Assembly: GCA_023270155.1 (NCBI GenBank)
Contig: JAGLTB010000032.1
Span: 1 to 53,404 of the forward strand
Direction of reading: 5' to 3'
DNA: 53,404 nt
DNA from: Candidatus Heimdallarchaeota archaeon
Lineage (GTDB): Archaea > Asgardarchaeota > Heimdallarchaeia > Heimdallarchaeales > Heimdallarchaeaceae
Positions within the stretch are counted from its first letter, which is position 1, and each line of letters starts with the position of its first letter. Under the pieces are notes generated by a model, which was given only the letters and a program-made list of their open reading frames with translations, had not been told where the DNA came from and did not search any database. Positions 8,642-18,233 of the stretch are shown here, in pieces. The translations under genes were made by a program, and so were the position numbers.

Positions 8642-11600
8642 ATGCTTAAGAAATTTACAAGAAACATGCAATTTTTATTCTTCTCTCTTCTTCTAATACA
8701 TTCGTTCTTTCCTCCGTTCAATATCGCGGGATCTGAGGATATAAACGAAAGAGAAATTCTAAGTTCTGAGCCATTAGACAGTCAAAAACTAGCTGAAATA
8801 CCTTTTGAGAATCCACCTAATCTTGATTATATTGATAAAAACGATATGAATGTTTATACAACTTCAGATAGGTTTGAAGGCTATAACCTTTTTGTTGTTA
8901 ACCGCTTGTATACTAAATATAATGATATTGTACTCTTAATCACGGATATGGATGGCAATGTGCTCAAAGAAAAATATCTTGGAACAAAAACTTATACTAC
9001 ATTATATGTTTCACCTAAGTTCATTAATGCTACGCATATTCTTTATGGAGCTCCTGAAGGAGCAAGACTTTGGAATTATTATACAGATGAAGATGTGTCT
9101 TTAGGATTTTATGGACATCATGAGTATGAATACAATCCTCTACAAGATACTTTTTTCACTATCAATAGTTATGCTGAAATTATAGATGAAATAAGTTATT
9201 ATTTTGATTACATCCAAGAATTCGATTCAACGGGAAACAAAATTTGGGAATTAAGTACATATACATTTCAGACTATTGATATGTGGTGTTATTATGAAGA
9301 CAACATTATCTATAGTCCTGATATCTCTCATTCTAACTCACTCTTTTTCGATGCTGAGGAAGATATGCTCTATATTAATTCAAGAAACACAAATACTTTC
9401 TACAAAATAGACCATAGTACTGGTATAGTAGAATGGGCTCTTGGAGAATATGGAGATTTTACTCTATATGATTTAAAAGGTAATGTGAAAACTAATTTGT
9501 TTTATCATGCTCATGCAGTTGAAAAGATTGATGATTATAAATTCCTCTTATTCGATAATGATAACCATAATCAAACTGATTCAGCAAGCACAATCTCCAG
9601 ACTCGTTGAAATTACTATTGATGAAAATACAATGACTGCTAACGAAACTTGGACTTGGGAAGCTCCAAGTAACTACTATAGTAATTATTGGGGAGATGCT
9701 GATCCACTTCCGAATGGGAATGTTTTTGGAACATTTGGAACCTTTGAGCATGCTGGCTATATTAGTATCGGAGCTAGAATGATTGAAGTTAATCCAGAAG
9801 GTGATATTGTCTGGGAGACAAATTTCCCTATGACAAGTTATCATTATGGAATATACAGTGCTGAAAGATTTGGTTTTTCACCTTTTATTAACGCTTCTTC
9901 TAAACTCTTTGCAGGTTCAGGAACAGAAGTATCAGCTACCTTCCAGACCTGGTATAATTTCCGAACAAAAATAAAAATGATAGGATCTTATGAGCTTTAT
10001 TTAGATGATTCTTTAATCGATACAGGTACTGTTCAGTTTGATAAGTTTTGGCGTGCAAAGAACCTCACTTTTGTATTAGGTATTTTACCTGATGGTGAAC
10101 ATAATCTTACCGTTGCTATTGCAGATGAAGCTGGGCATACTACTATCAAGACGATATTCATTAATATAGGACCATTCTACATTGAAAGAACGGGGCCAAC
10201 AGAGATGGAAATTGGAGAAACAAATTCGATAATCAGTTGGTCAGGTTACGCTGTAAGTCCTTTGGAGTTCAATTTGACTATTAATGATACACATGAATTC
10301 ACTGACACTTGGAGCGGTGAGGTTGTTGAATACAACCTAAATGAATTAACAGCGGGGATATATAATTTCACAGTTCAGCTTTACAACGGAACGGATTTAC
10401 TTTTTAATGAAACTTTTTGGGTTACTATCTTCCCATATTCTCCTCCTGTTTTTAACAGTTTTCCAAGCGATCAATCAATAACTTGGAATGACTACTTGAT
10501 GCTCTCATGGAGTGTCTCAGATTCCAGTCTTTACAGAATAGAACTCTATTTTAATGACACATTAGCAAGCCAAATTGAGTTTTCAATTCCTCCATTAGGC
10601 TATGTTTTTAATTATGTTTTTCCGCTTATCGATGAAGGAAATTATAATGTCACTTTACTTGTCACTGATAGAACACTAACAAGTGTTTCAAAGACAACAT
10701 GGATAGAAGTTACTCCACCTAGTCCTCCAATTATTTCTCAGTTTCCAATGAATGATTTTGTTCTTTGGGGACATCAAAACACTAGTTTCATCTGGGAAGT
10801 TCATGGAGAAAGTGATTCTTCTTGGCAATTATTAAAAAATGGAATCATATTTGCTAGTGGAGTTCTTAGTAATAAAATAATAGAGATTTCTATCGATGAT
10901 TGGTATAATATTGAATGGTATCCAGAAACATATAATCTTACATTGTTTGTTGAAGATACTTATGGAAATTCTACAATTAGCACAGTTATAATTAAAATAG
11001 CAATTGCAGGAGATCCTTATGTTGACGCTTTTATTCAAAGTGCTTCCCTTTACTACTACGACGGTGAAAATGCGATAGGAGCGCCCGATGATGAATGTGC
11101 ACAAATCTTTGCAGCTTATAGTAATGGATATCTTACTCTAGATATGGGAAGAAATGAAGAAATTGTTGATGGAGATGGAGATGATTTTACGATAATATCA
11201 TCAGCAGGTCAATTTGATTGTTGGGTGGGGAATAATCTTGAAGAATCACTTGTAGCTATTGGATCAGGTGAAGGAAATACTTCTTTTGATTTGAATGCTA
11301 AAGGCTTAGATTCAGCTAGATATGTGAGAATCGATTTTACTAGAGGTATAATGGTCAGAGTTGATGCAGTAGTAGCTTTGAATTATCTTATTCAAGAATC
11401 TGATTTTGAAAACCCTGAAATTATCGGACCAGATGATTTTGTTATATATAATAATGTAACTTTTTTCACCATTTCTTGGCTGCTTTATGATATTACTCCT
11501 TTCAATTTTTCGATAACCATAAATGATGAAGTTTATGATTCAGGTTCATGGAATGGTTCTGATATCACGCTTACATACGATTGGGATGAATTAGGTTTAT

Positions 11601-11779
11601 ATGAAGTCGAACTTGTTCTTTATGATATTTTTGGGAATCATGCTTCAGATATTGTCAATATTCAAGTTGAAGATACAGAAGGAATAAATAGAGCAAGTAG
11701 ACCATATTTGTATTTCTTATTTCTTCTCTCGTTAATAGCAATTCCTATATTTCTCTTTATCAGGAAAGGAAGATTATAA
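8642..11779 (+). CDS. Exported ASST-like sulfotransferase with Ig-like and discoidin-like modules and C-terminal TM anchor (tandem copy 1)
   Basis: Signal-like N-terminus; GHHEYEYNP, SHSNSLFFDAEEDMLYINSRNTNTFYKID, YHAHAVEKIDDYKFLLFDND; GDADPLPNGN; later ENAIGAPDDE...GYLTLDMGRNEEIVDGDGDDFTI...ARYVRIDF...VDAVVALNYL; C-terminal TM with RKGR. Confidence 0.8.
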   Translation: MLKKFTRNMQFLFFSLLLIHSFFPPFNIAGSEDINEREILSSEPLDSQKLAEIPFENPPNLDYIDKNDMNVYTTSDRFEGYNLFVVNRLYTKYNDIVLLITDMDGNVLKEKYLGTKTYTTLYVSPKFINATHILYGAPEGARLWNYYTDEDVSLGFYGHHEYEYNPLQDTFFTINSYAEIIDEISYYFDYIQEFDSTGNKIWELSTYTFQTIDMWCYYEDNIIYSPDISHSNSLFFDAEEDMLYINSRNTNTFYKIDHSTGIVEWALGEYGDFTLYDLKGNVKTNLFYHAHAVEKIDDYKFLLFDNDNHNQTDSASTISRLVEITIDENTMTANETWTWEAPSNYYSNYWGDADPLPNGNVFGTFGTFEHAGYISIGARMIEVNPEGDIVWETNFPMTSYHYGIYSAERFGFSPFINASSKLFAGSGTEVSATFQTWYNFRTKIKMIGSYELYLDDSLIDTGTVQFDKFWRAKNLTFVLGILPDGEHNLTVAIADEAGHTTIKTIFINIGPFYIERTGPTEMEIGETNSIISWSGYAVSPLEFNLTINDTHEFTDTWSGEVVEYNLNELTAGIYNFTVQLYNGTDLLFNETFWVTIFPYSPPVFNSFPSDQSITWNDYLMLSWSVSDSSLYRIELYFNDTLASQIEFSIPPLGYVFNYVFPLIDEGNYNVTLLVTDRTLTSVSKTTWIEVTPPSPPIISQFPMNDFVLWGHQNTSFIWEVHGESDSSWQLLKNGIIFASGVLSNKIIEISIDDWYNIEWYPETYNLTLFVEDTYGNSTISTVIIKIAIAGDPYVDAFIQSASLYYYDGENAIGAPDDECAQIFAAYSNGYLTLDMGRNEEIVDGDGDDFTIISSAGQFDCWVGNNLEESLVAIGSGEGNTSFDLNAKGLDSARYVRIDFTRGIMVRVDAVVALNYLIQESDFENPEIIGPDDFVIYNNVTFFTISWLLYDITPFNFSITINDEVYDSGSWNGSDITLTYDWDELGLYEVELVLYDIFGNHASDIVNIQVEDTEGINRASRPYLYFLFLLSLIAIPIFLFIRKGRL

Positions 11780-11845
11780 TTCTAGTCTTAGACTGTTACA
11801 TTCAATATTTTTTAAATAACAGTTTTGGGTCAGAAATGATAACTA

Positions 11846-11911
11846 GTGACAACCTACGATAACTACGAATTTAAAGAAGAATCATCTTCAGGGTTTCTCT
11901 TTCTGAATTAA
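11846..11911 (+). pseudogene. Duplication relic: first codons of cysQ running into the 3' tail of the upstream methyltransferase gene
   Basis: gtgacaacctacgataactacgaatttaaagaagaa closely matches the cysQ start gtgacaattgacgagaactacgaatttaaagaggaa at 15178; then a second frame reads FRVSLSELIEKT* matching the MTase C-terminus FVSYSLFDLIEKT*. Confidence 0.8.
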
Positions 11912-11976
11912 TTGAGAAAACTTAATTATGGATTAAGTATTTAGAGTGTGTAAAGGATTATATTGAGGTCTGAATA

Positions 11977-14900
11977 ATGTTAAAGAAATCAACCAAATAC
12001 TTACAGTTTCTATTGGTTGTTCTTCTCTTGCTAAATCTTTTTCTCTCTCCATTCACTATCTTGTCAGTTGATGAGGAAAACTGGGATGAAGTCAGAGATT
12101 CTTCTACATCAAACATTCAAAAAATAGCTGTTAATCCTTATGAGGATTTAGTAGAATTGGGTTACATTGAAAAAGACGATATGAATGTTATTACAACTTC
12201 TGATAGATTTGAAAGCTATAATCTCTTTATCGTTAATCGAATGAGCGGGGGATCATACGATATTGTACTAGTCATAGTTGATATGGATGGTAATGTGTTG
12301 AATGAGAAATATCTTGGAACTACAGTTGGTGTTACGTACGTTTCAGCTGAATTCATCAATGCTACTCATATTTTATATGGAGCTCCTGCAGGAGCTAGAC
12401 TTTGGAATTATTACACTGATGAGGATATTTCTTTAGAATTTAAAGGACATCATGACTATGAATATAATCCTCTACAAGGAACTTTTTTCACTCTCAATAG
12501 ACATATTGAAGTAATAGATGATATAGATTATTACTTTGATTATATTCAAGAATACAATTCAACTGGAAGTCTTATTTGGGAATTAAGTACATATACTTTC
12601 CAAACTATTGATATGTGGTGTACATGGGGGGATACTATTAATGGAAGACCCGATGTATCTCATTCCAACTCAGTTTTTTTTGATGCTGAGGAAGATATGA
12701 TTTATCTTCATTCAAGAAATACAAATACTTTCTACAAAATTGATCATAGTACTAGTACAGTGGTATGGGCCCTTGGAGAATATGGAGATTTTACTCTTTA
12801 TGATTTAAAAGGTAACGAAAAAAATAATTTGTTTTATCATGCTCACGCGCTTGAAAAAATTGATGATAATAAATTCATGTTATTCGATAATGATTATCAT
12901 AATCAAACTGATATCACTAGCAAAATTACCAGGCTTGTTGAGATAACAATAGATGAAAATACAATGACTGCTAATGAAACATGGACTTGGGAGGCTCCAA
13001 GTAATTATTATAGTGGTTACTGGGGAGATGCTGATCCTCTTCCAAATGGAAACACCTTTGGGATATTTGGAACATTTGAGCATGGAGGTTATCTTAGCAT
13101 AGGAGCTAGAATGATAGAAGTTAATCCAGCTGGTGATATTGTCTGGGAGATGAATTTTCCTATGACAAGCTATCGTTATGGGATATATAGAGCTGAAAAA
13201 TTTGGCTTTTCTCCATTTATAAATGCTTCTTCTGAACTTTTTGTAGGTTCCGGAACAGAAGTTTCAGCTACTTTTCAGACCTGGTATAATTTTCGATCAA
13301 AAACAAAAATAACAGGTTCATATAATTTGTATTTGGATGAATCTTTAATCGACACAGGACCTGTGCAATTCGATGAATTTTGGCGCACAAAGAACCTCAC
13401 TTTTGATTTAGGTATTTTAGCTGATGGAATACACAATCTAACGATTGCCATTGCTGATGAAGCAGGTCATTATTCCATAAAAACCATGCTTATAAAAATC
13501 GGTCCATTCTTTATAGAAAGAACCGGTCCAACAGAAATGGAAATAGGGGAAGAAAATTCTATCATCAGTTGGTTTGGTTACTCTGCAAGTCCCTTGGAGT
13601 TCAATTTAACTATCAATGGAACAGATGAATTCACTGATAATTGGAGTGGCGAGATTGTTGAATATGATTTAAATGAATTAACAATAGGAATACATAATTT
13701 TACGGTTCAGTTTTTCAATGGAACTGATTTAGTATATAATAATACATTTTGGGTTACAATCTTCCCAAGTTCTCCTCCTATTTTCATCAATTCTCCAAGT
13801 AATCAAACTATTACTTGGGGTGACGCTTTAATGCTCTCTTGGAATGTTACGGATTCCAGTCTTTACAGAATAGATCTCTATTTTAATGATATAAGAGACA
13901 GTTACATTGAGTTCTCAGCTTCTCCACCATATTATGTTTATGATTATGTTTTTCCACTTGTCGATGAAGGAGATTATAATGTAACTTTAGTAGTTACGGA
14001 TAGAACCTTAGGGTCTACGTCAAACACAACGTGGATAGAAGTAACTCCACCGAGTCCTCCGATTATTTCTCAGGCTCCGATGAATGATGTAGTTTCTTGG
14101 GGACAAAAAAACGCTAGTTTCATATGGGAAGTTCATGGAGAAAGTGATTCTTCATGGTTATTACTAAAGAATGAAAGTATTTTTGCAAGTGGGATTCTTA
14201 GTAATAAGATAATTGAGATTTCTGTTGATGATTGGTATGATAGTGAGTGGTACCCAGGAAAATATAATTTAACATTGTACGTAGAAGATAATTATGGAAA
14301 TTCTACAAGTAGCACAGTTCTCATCAAAGTAGTAATTGCAGGAGATCCTTATGTTGATTCTTTTATTCAAAGTGCTTCCCTTTACTATTTTCAAGGGGAA
14401 AATGCAATAGGGGCACCTGATGGTGCAATGGCTCTAATCTTCCAAGATTATGGTAGTGGGTATATTACTTTAGATATGGGGAGAAACGAAGAGATTACAG
14501 ATGGGGATGAGTTTGACTTTACTATAATTTCAACAGCTGGTCAATATTCTTGCTGGGTTGGAAATAATCTAGAAGAATCATTCATTTACCTTGGGTCAGG
14601 TGAAGGAAATTCTTCATTTGATTTGAGTACTAAAAATCTAGATTCTGCTAGATATGTGAGAATCGAATACATTTCAGGAGGAATGGCTTATATAGACGCA
14701 GTAGTAGCATTGAATTATCTTATTCTTGAATCTGATACGGAAAATCCTGAAATCCTCGGTCCAGATGATTTTACAATATATAACAATATAACTTATTTCA
14801 CTATTTCATGGCAGCTTTACGATTTAACTCCTTTCAATTACTCAATAATTATAAATGAAGAAATCTACGATTCAGATCTATGGAATGGTTCTGATATCAC

Positions 14901-15105
14901 TCTTACATACTACTGGGATGAAATTGGATCATATGTAGTTGAACTTGTTCTTTATGATATCTTTGGGAATCATGCTTCAGATACAGTTAATGTTCAAGTT
15001 GAAGATCAAGATGGAACAAATAAAACGAATAGACCGTATTTATATTTCTTATTTCTGCTCTCGTTAACAGCAATTCCTCTATTGTTCCTTATTAGGAAAA
15101 GATGA
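11977..15105 (+). CDS. Exported ASST-like sulfotransferase with Ig-like and discoidin-like modules and C-terminal TM anchor (tandem copy 2)
   Basis: Collinear paralog of 8642..11779 over the full length; same His motifs (GHHDYEYNP, SHSNSVFFDAEEDMIYLHSRNTNTFYKID, YHAHALEKIDDNKFMLFDND). Confidence 0.8.
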   Translation: MLKKSTKYLQFLLVVLLLLNLFLSPFTILSVDEENWDEVRDSSTSNIQKIAVNPYEDLVELGYIEKDDMNVITTSDRFESYNLFIVNRMSGGSYDIVLVIVDMDGNVLNEKYLGTTVGVTYVSAEFINATHILYGAPAGARLWNYYTDEDISLEFKGHHDYEYNPLQGTFFTLNRHIEVIDDIDYYFDYIQEYNSTGSLIWELSTYTFQTIDMWCTWGDTINGRPDVSHSNSVFFDAEEDMIYLHSRNTNTFYKIDHSTSTVVWALGEYGDFTLYDLKGNEKNNLFYHAHALEKIDDNKFMLFDNDYHNQTDITSKITRLVEITIDENTMTANETWTWEAPSNYYSGYWGDADPLPNGNTFGIFGTFEHGGYLSIGARMIEVNPAGDIVWEMNFPMTSYRYGIYRAEKFGFSPFINASSELFVGSGTEVSATFQTWYNFRSKTKITGSYNLYLDESLIDTGPVQFDEFWRTKNLTFDLGILADGIHNLTIAIADEAGHYSIKTMLIKIGPFFIERTGPTEMEIGEENSIISWFGYSASPLEFNLTINGTDEFTDNWSGEIVEYDLNELTIGIHNFTVQFFNGTDLVYNNTFWVTIFPSSPPIFINSPSNQTITWGDALMLSWNVTDSSLYRIDLYFNDIRDSYIEFSASPPYYVYDYVFPLVDEGDYNVTLVVTDRTLGSTSNTTWIEVTPPSPPIISQAPMNDVVSWGQKNASFIWEVHGESDSSWLLLKNESIFASGILSNKIIEISVDDWYDSEWYPGKYNLTLYVEDNYGNSTSSTVLIKVVIAGDPYVDSFIQSASLYYFQGENAIGAPDGAMALIFQDYGSGYITLDMGRNEEITDGDEFDFTIISTAGQYSCWVGNNLEESFIYLGSGEGNSSFDLSTKNLDSARYVRIEYISGGMAYIDAVVALNYLILESDTENPEILGPDDFTIYNNITYFTISWQLYDLTPFNYSIIINEEIYDSDLWNGSDITLTYYWDEIGSYVVELVLYDIFGNHASDTVNVQVEDQDGTNKTNRPYLYFLFLLSLTAIPLLFLIRKR

Positions 15106-15140
15106 GTATAGTGTTAATCTTATACTGTTACATCCAATAT

Positions 15141-15150
15141 CTTTTAAATA
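15141..15150 (+). promoter_or_regulatory. Putative TATA box of cysQ-sat/cysC operon
   Basis: cttttaaata about 28-37 nt upstream of the GTG start at 15178, consistent with a near-leaderless archaeal transcript; the same element is conserved at ~11808-11818 in the relic copy. Confidence 0.5.
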
Positions 15151-15177
15151 TTAATTTAGGTTTAAAAGTGATAACTA

Positions 15178-15978
15178 GTGACAATTGACGAGAACTACGA
15201 ATTTAAAGAGGAATTTGACATTCTTTGTCAAAGTGCAAAGAAAGCCAGTGCTGAGCTATTAAAAATCGTCGAGAAAGGATTTGATAAATCTTTTAAAGCA
15301 AATGACGACCCAGTGACTACTGGTGATTTTACTGTCAATAATATACTTCAAGAAGAATTTTCCAAGCATTTTCCTGAGATTGGCTGGTTATCTGAAGAAA
15401 CTAGAGATAATGCGAACAGACTAGACAAAGAATTTGTCTGGATTGTAGATCCAATAGATGGTACAAAAGAGTTCGTAATGGGTATCCCCGAATATTCAAT
15501 CTCTGTTGCATTAGTTAGAAATGGTTCTCCAATTATGGGGTTGATTCTCAATCCTCTAAGAAATGAGATTTATACTGCAATTAAAGGAAAAGGAGCTTTC
15601 TTAAATGAGAAGCCTATTCAAGTAAAAGAAACTCTTGATGAAAAACCCACAATTGTAGCAAGTAGATCTGAAATAAAAAGAGGAGAATTTGAGCCATTTG
15701 AAAATGTTTCGAAAGTTGTTCCAACTGGTTCTATTGCATATAAATTAGCACTTGTTGCTGCGGGAAGAGCTGACGGTACTTTCAGTTTAGGTCCAAAAAA
15801 TGAATGGGACATAGCTGCTGGGTGTTTGATTGTTGAAGAAGCTGGAGGAAAGGTTAGTGACAAACATGGACATGGTTTTAAATTCAATCAGAAAGACACT
15901 CTTGTAAATTCCATAGTTGGAACATCGAAAATTGCATCTGAGCAAATATTTAGTATGATTCAAAAAGAGATGAATTAA
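15178..15978 (+). CDS. cysQ: 3'(2'),5'-bisphosphate nucleotidase, CysQ-type PAP phosphatase (inositol monophosphatase superfamily)
   Basis: DDPVTTGDFTVN, GWLSEETRDN, WIVDPIDGTKEFVMG (DGTKEF typical of CysQ), NEWDIAAGCLIVEEAGG; GTG start. Confidence 0.88.
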   Translation: MTIDENYEFKEEFDILCQSAKKASAELLKIVEKGFDKSFKANDDPVTTGDFTVNNILQEEFSKHFPEIGWLSEETRDNANRLDKEFVWIVDPIDGTKEFVMGIPEYSISVALVRNGSPIMGLILNPLRNEIYTAIKGKGAFLNEKPIQVKETLDEKPTIVASRSEIKRGEFEPFENVSKVVPTGSIAYKLALVAAGRADGTFSLGPKNEWDIAAGCLIVEEAGGKVSDKHGHGFKFNQKDTLVNSIVGTSKIASEQIFSMIQKEMN

Positions 15979-15979
15979 A

Positions 15980-17713
15980 ATGAATGAAAGAAATGAGCTT
16001 ATCCCACCCCACGGTGGAAAAATAATTGATTTAATAGTTAAAGATGAAAAAATCAGATTTGATCTTGTTGAGAAAGCTAAAACTCTTACAAAAATAAATC
16101 TTGATGAGAGAGGTTTAGCAGATTTGGAATGTATAGCAACTGGTATTTATTCTCCTTTAAAAGGTTTCATAGGAGAAGAAGATTATATAAGTGTATTAAA
16201 TGAGATGAGGTTAGCTGATGGAACAGTTTGGCCAGTTCCTATAACTTTAGGAGTTAGTGAAGAAATTGCTTCAAAATTAAAGGTTGGAGATGAAGTTTCA
16301 CTAATGTGGGATGATGTTCATATTGGTTTGATGAAACTATCCAGTATCTATAAACCTGATAAAAAAGAAGAAGCAATCAAAATTTACAAAACAAAGGATA
16401 TTACACATCCAGGAGTAGATGCTCTCTATAAAACTGAAGATGTTTATCTTGGTGGTGAAATTCAATTAATTGAAGAATTACCTCACAAAGAATTCAACGA
16501 ATATAGATTTACCCCCAAACATACTAGAGCAATCTTTGAAGAGAAAGGATGGAAAACTGTTGTTGCATTTCAAACAAGGAATCCTATCCATAGAGCTCAT
16601 GAACATCTTCAAAAAATAGCTATTGAATATGTCGATGGATTGTTCATAAATCCACTTGTCGGTGCTACAAAGAAAGATGATATTTCAGCTTCAGTACGAA
16701 TGGAATCTTACAATATTATCTTGAACAGCTACTATCCAAGAGAGAGTTATTTTTTAGGTGTCTACCCAGCAAATATGAGATATGCAGGACCCCGTGAAGC
16801 AATTTTACATGCAATCTCCAGACAAAATTATGGTTGTTCTCATTTCATTGTAGGCAGAGATCATGCAGGTGTAGGAGATTACTATGGAACATATGAAGCT
16901 CAAGAAATTTTCGAGCAATTTACAAAAGACGAGTTAATGATTACTCCAATGAAATTTGAGCATGCATTTTATTGCAGAATTTGTGAACAGATGGTTACTA
17001 AACGAACCTGTCCTCACGGTAAAGATGCTCATGTTTTCTTATCTGGAACAAAAGTTAGAGATATGCTGAATAATGGAGAAATGCTCCCTCGAGAATTCAC
17101 TAGACCTGAAGTAGCAATGATTCTGATTGATTCTGTGAATAATAAAAGAGGATACAAGCTTGAACAAAAGGGTGTATCTATGCTCTTTACAGGTCTCTCT
17201 GGTTCAGGAAAAACTACAATTTCCAAAGCTTTAGCTGAAGAACTGAAAAAACGTGGTTATAAAGTAGAAAGATTAGATTCAGATATTGTCAGACAAAACC
17301 TAAGTAAAGGACTAGGATTTAGCAAAGAAGATCGTGATGAAAACATCCGAAGAGTAGGTTTTGTTTGTCATCTTATGAGTAGAAACGGAGTCATTGCTAT
17401 GATGGCAAATATTGCTCCCTACATATCTGTTCGTGAGGAAATCAGACAAAGGATTGGTGATTTCATGGAAATCTATGTAAAATGTCCTGTAGAAGTCTGT
17501 GAAACACGAGATCTCAAAGGTCTTTATGCCAAAGCTCGTGCTGGTGAAATTACTGGTTTCACTGGAGTAGATGATCCTTACGAAGAACCTCAAGCTCCTG
17601 AAGTTGTTTGTGAAACTGATAAAGAAACCATAGAGGAAAGCGTTCAGAAAGTTATAGATAAAATGGAAGAGCTTGGTTACATTGAACCATTCAAGATAAA
17701 AGAACCTATCTAG
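15980..17713 (+). CDS. sat-cysC: Bifunctional ATP sulfurylase / APS kinase (PAPS synthase)
   Basis: Sulfurylase motifs QTRNPIHRAHEHL and VGRDHAGVGDYYGTYEAQ; kinase P-loop LFTGLSGSGKTTISKAL and LDSDIVRQNLSKGLGFSKEDRDENIRRVG. Begins immediately after the cysQ stop. Confidence 0.95.
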   Translation: MNERNELIPPHGGKIIDLIVKDEKIRFDLVEKAKTLTKINLDERGLADLECIATGIYSPLKGFIGEEDYISVLNEMRLADGTVWPVPITLGVSEEIASKLKVGDEVSLMWDDVHIGLMKLSSIYKPDKKEEAIKIYKTKDITHPGVDALYKTEDVYLGGEIQLIEELPHKEFNEYRFTPKHTRAIFEEKGWKTVVAFQTRNPIHRAHEHLQKIAIEYVDGLFINPLVGATKKDDISASVRMESYNIILNSYYPRESYFLGVYPANMRYAGPREAILHAISRQNYGCSHFIVGRDHAGVGDYYGTYEAQEIFEQFTKDELMITPMKFEHAFYCRICEQMVTKRTCPHGKDAHVFLSGTKVRDMLNNGEMLPREFTRPEVAMILIDSVNNKRGYKLEQKGVSMLFTGLSGSGKTTISKALAEELKKRGYKVERLDSDIVRQNLSKGLGFSKEDRDENIRRVGFVCHLMSRNGVIAMMANIAPYISVREEIRQRIGDFMEIYVKCPVEVCETRDLKGLYAKARAGEITGFTGVDDPYEEPQAPEVVCETDKETIEESVQKVIDKMEELGYIEPFKIKEPI

Positions 17714-17740
17714 TTTTTTTCTATTCTTTTATTCTATTTT
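17714..17740 (+). terminator. Oligo-T terminator downstream of sat-cysC
   Basis: ttttttt ctattcttttattctattttt directly after the sat-cysC stop, between convergent genes; archaeal termination uses oligo-T tracts. Confidence 0.4.
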
Positions 17741-18169
17741 TTATTGTTCTTCATCGAAGAAATATAATTGCCATCCTATTCCAAATTTATCCTTGAAGCT
17801 TGCATAATAAGCTCCCGAGGACTTCTTATCTAGTTCCATAAAAATCTTACAATCCAATTCTTTTGCCTTATTGTAAGTTTTTTCTATTTGATCTTTCGAA
17901 TCAAGATCAAGTAAAATATCAACTTTTCCGCTTCCTTCTTCCAGTGTTCCACCTAAACCATCAGATAAATAAATAGTATTTCCATAAATTTCAATTGTTG
18001 CATGCATGGTAGAATTTTCGTAATTAAAATCATCAGCAAAACCAAGTTGTTTGCACATCTCTTCAGTAAAAGGTTCATGACTTTTTAGTTCTGCATCAAA
18101 TAATTTCTCGTAAAGTGCTATAGTTTTTTTACCATTTTTTACCATTAAATAAGGCATAATTTTTACCAT
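17741..18169 (-). CDS. VOC/PhnB-like (glyoxalase superfamily) protein
   Basis: PYLMVKNGKKTIALYEKLFDAEL...HATIEIYGNTIYLSDGL...SFKDKFGIGWQLYF typical of PhnB-like VOC proteins. Confidence 0.8.
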   Translation of the reverse strand: MVKIMPYLMVKNGKKTIALYEKLFDAELKSHEPFTEEMCKQLGFADDFNYENSTMHATIEIYGNTIYLSDGLGGTLEEGSGKVDILLDLDSKDQIEKTYNKAKELDCKIFMELDKKSSGAYYASFKDKFGIGWQLYFFDEEQ

Positions 18170-18233
18170 TTAATCACCTTTTCAAAATTCTTTTACCTAT
18201 TTGATATATTTAAAACCGATGAATTACCAAAAA

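Noticed and set aside
15348-15887. Minus-strand ORFs across cysQ
   Set aside because: Antisense to a clearly conserved CysQ coding region; no independent motifs.
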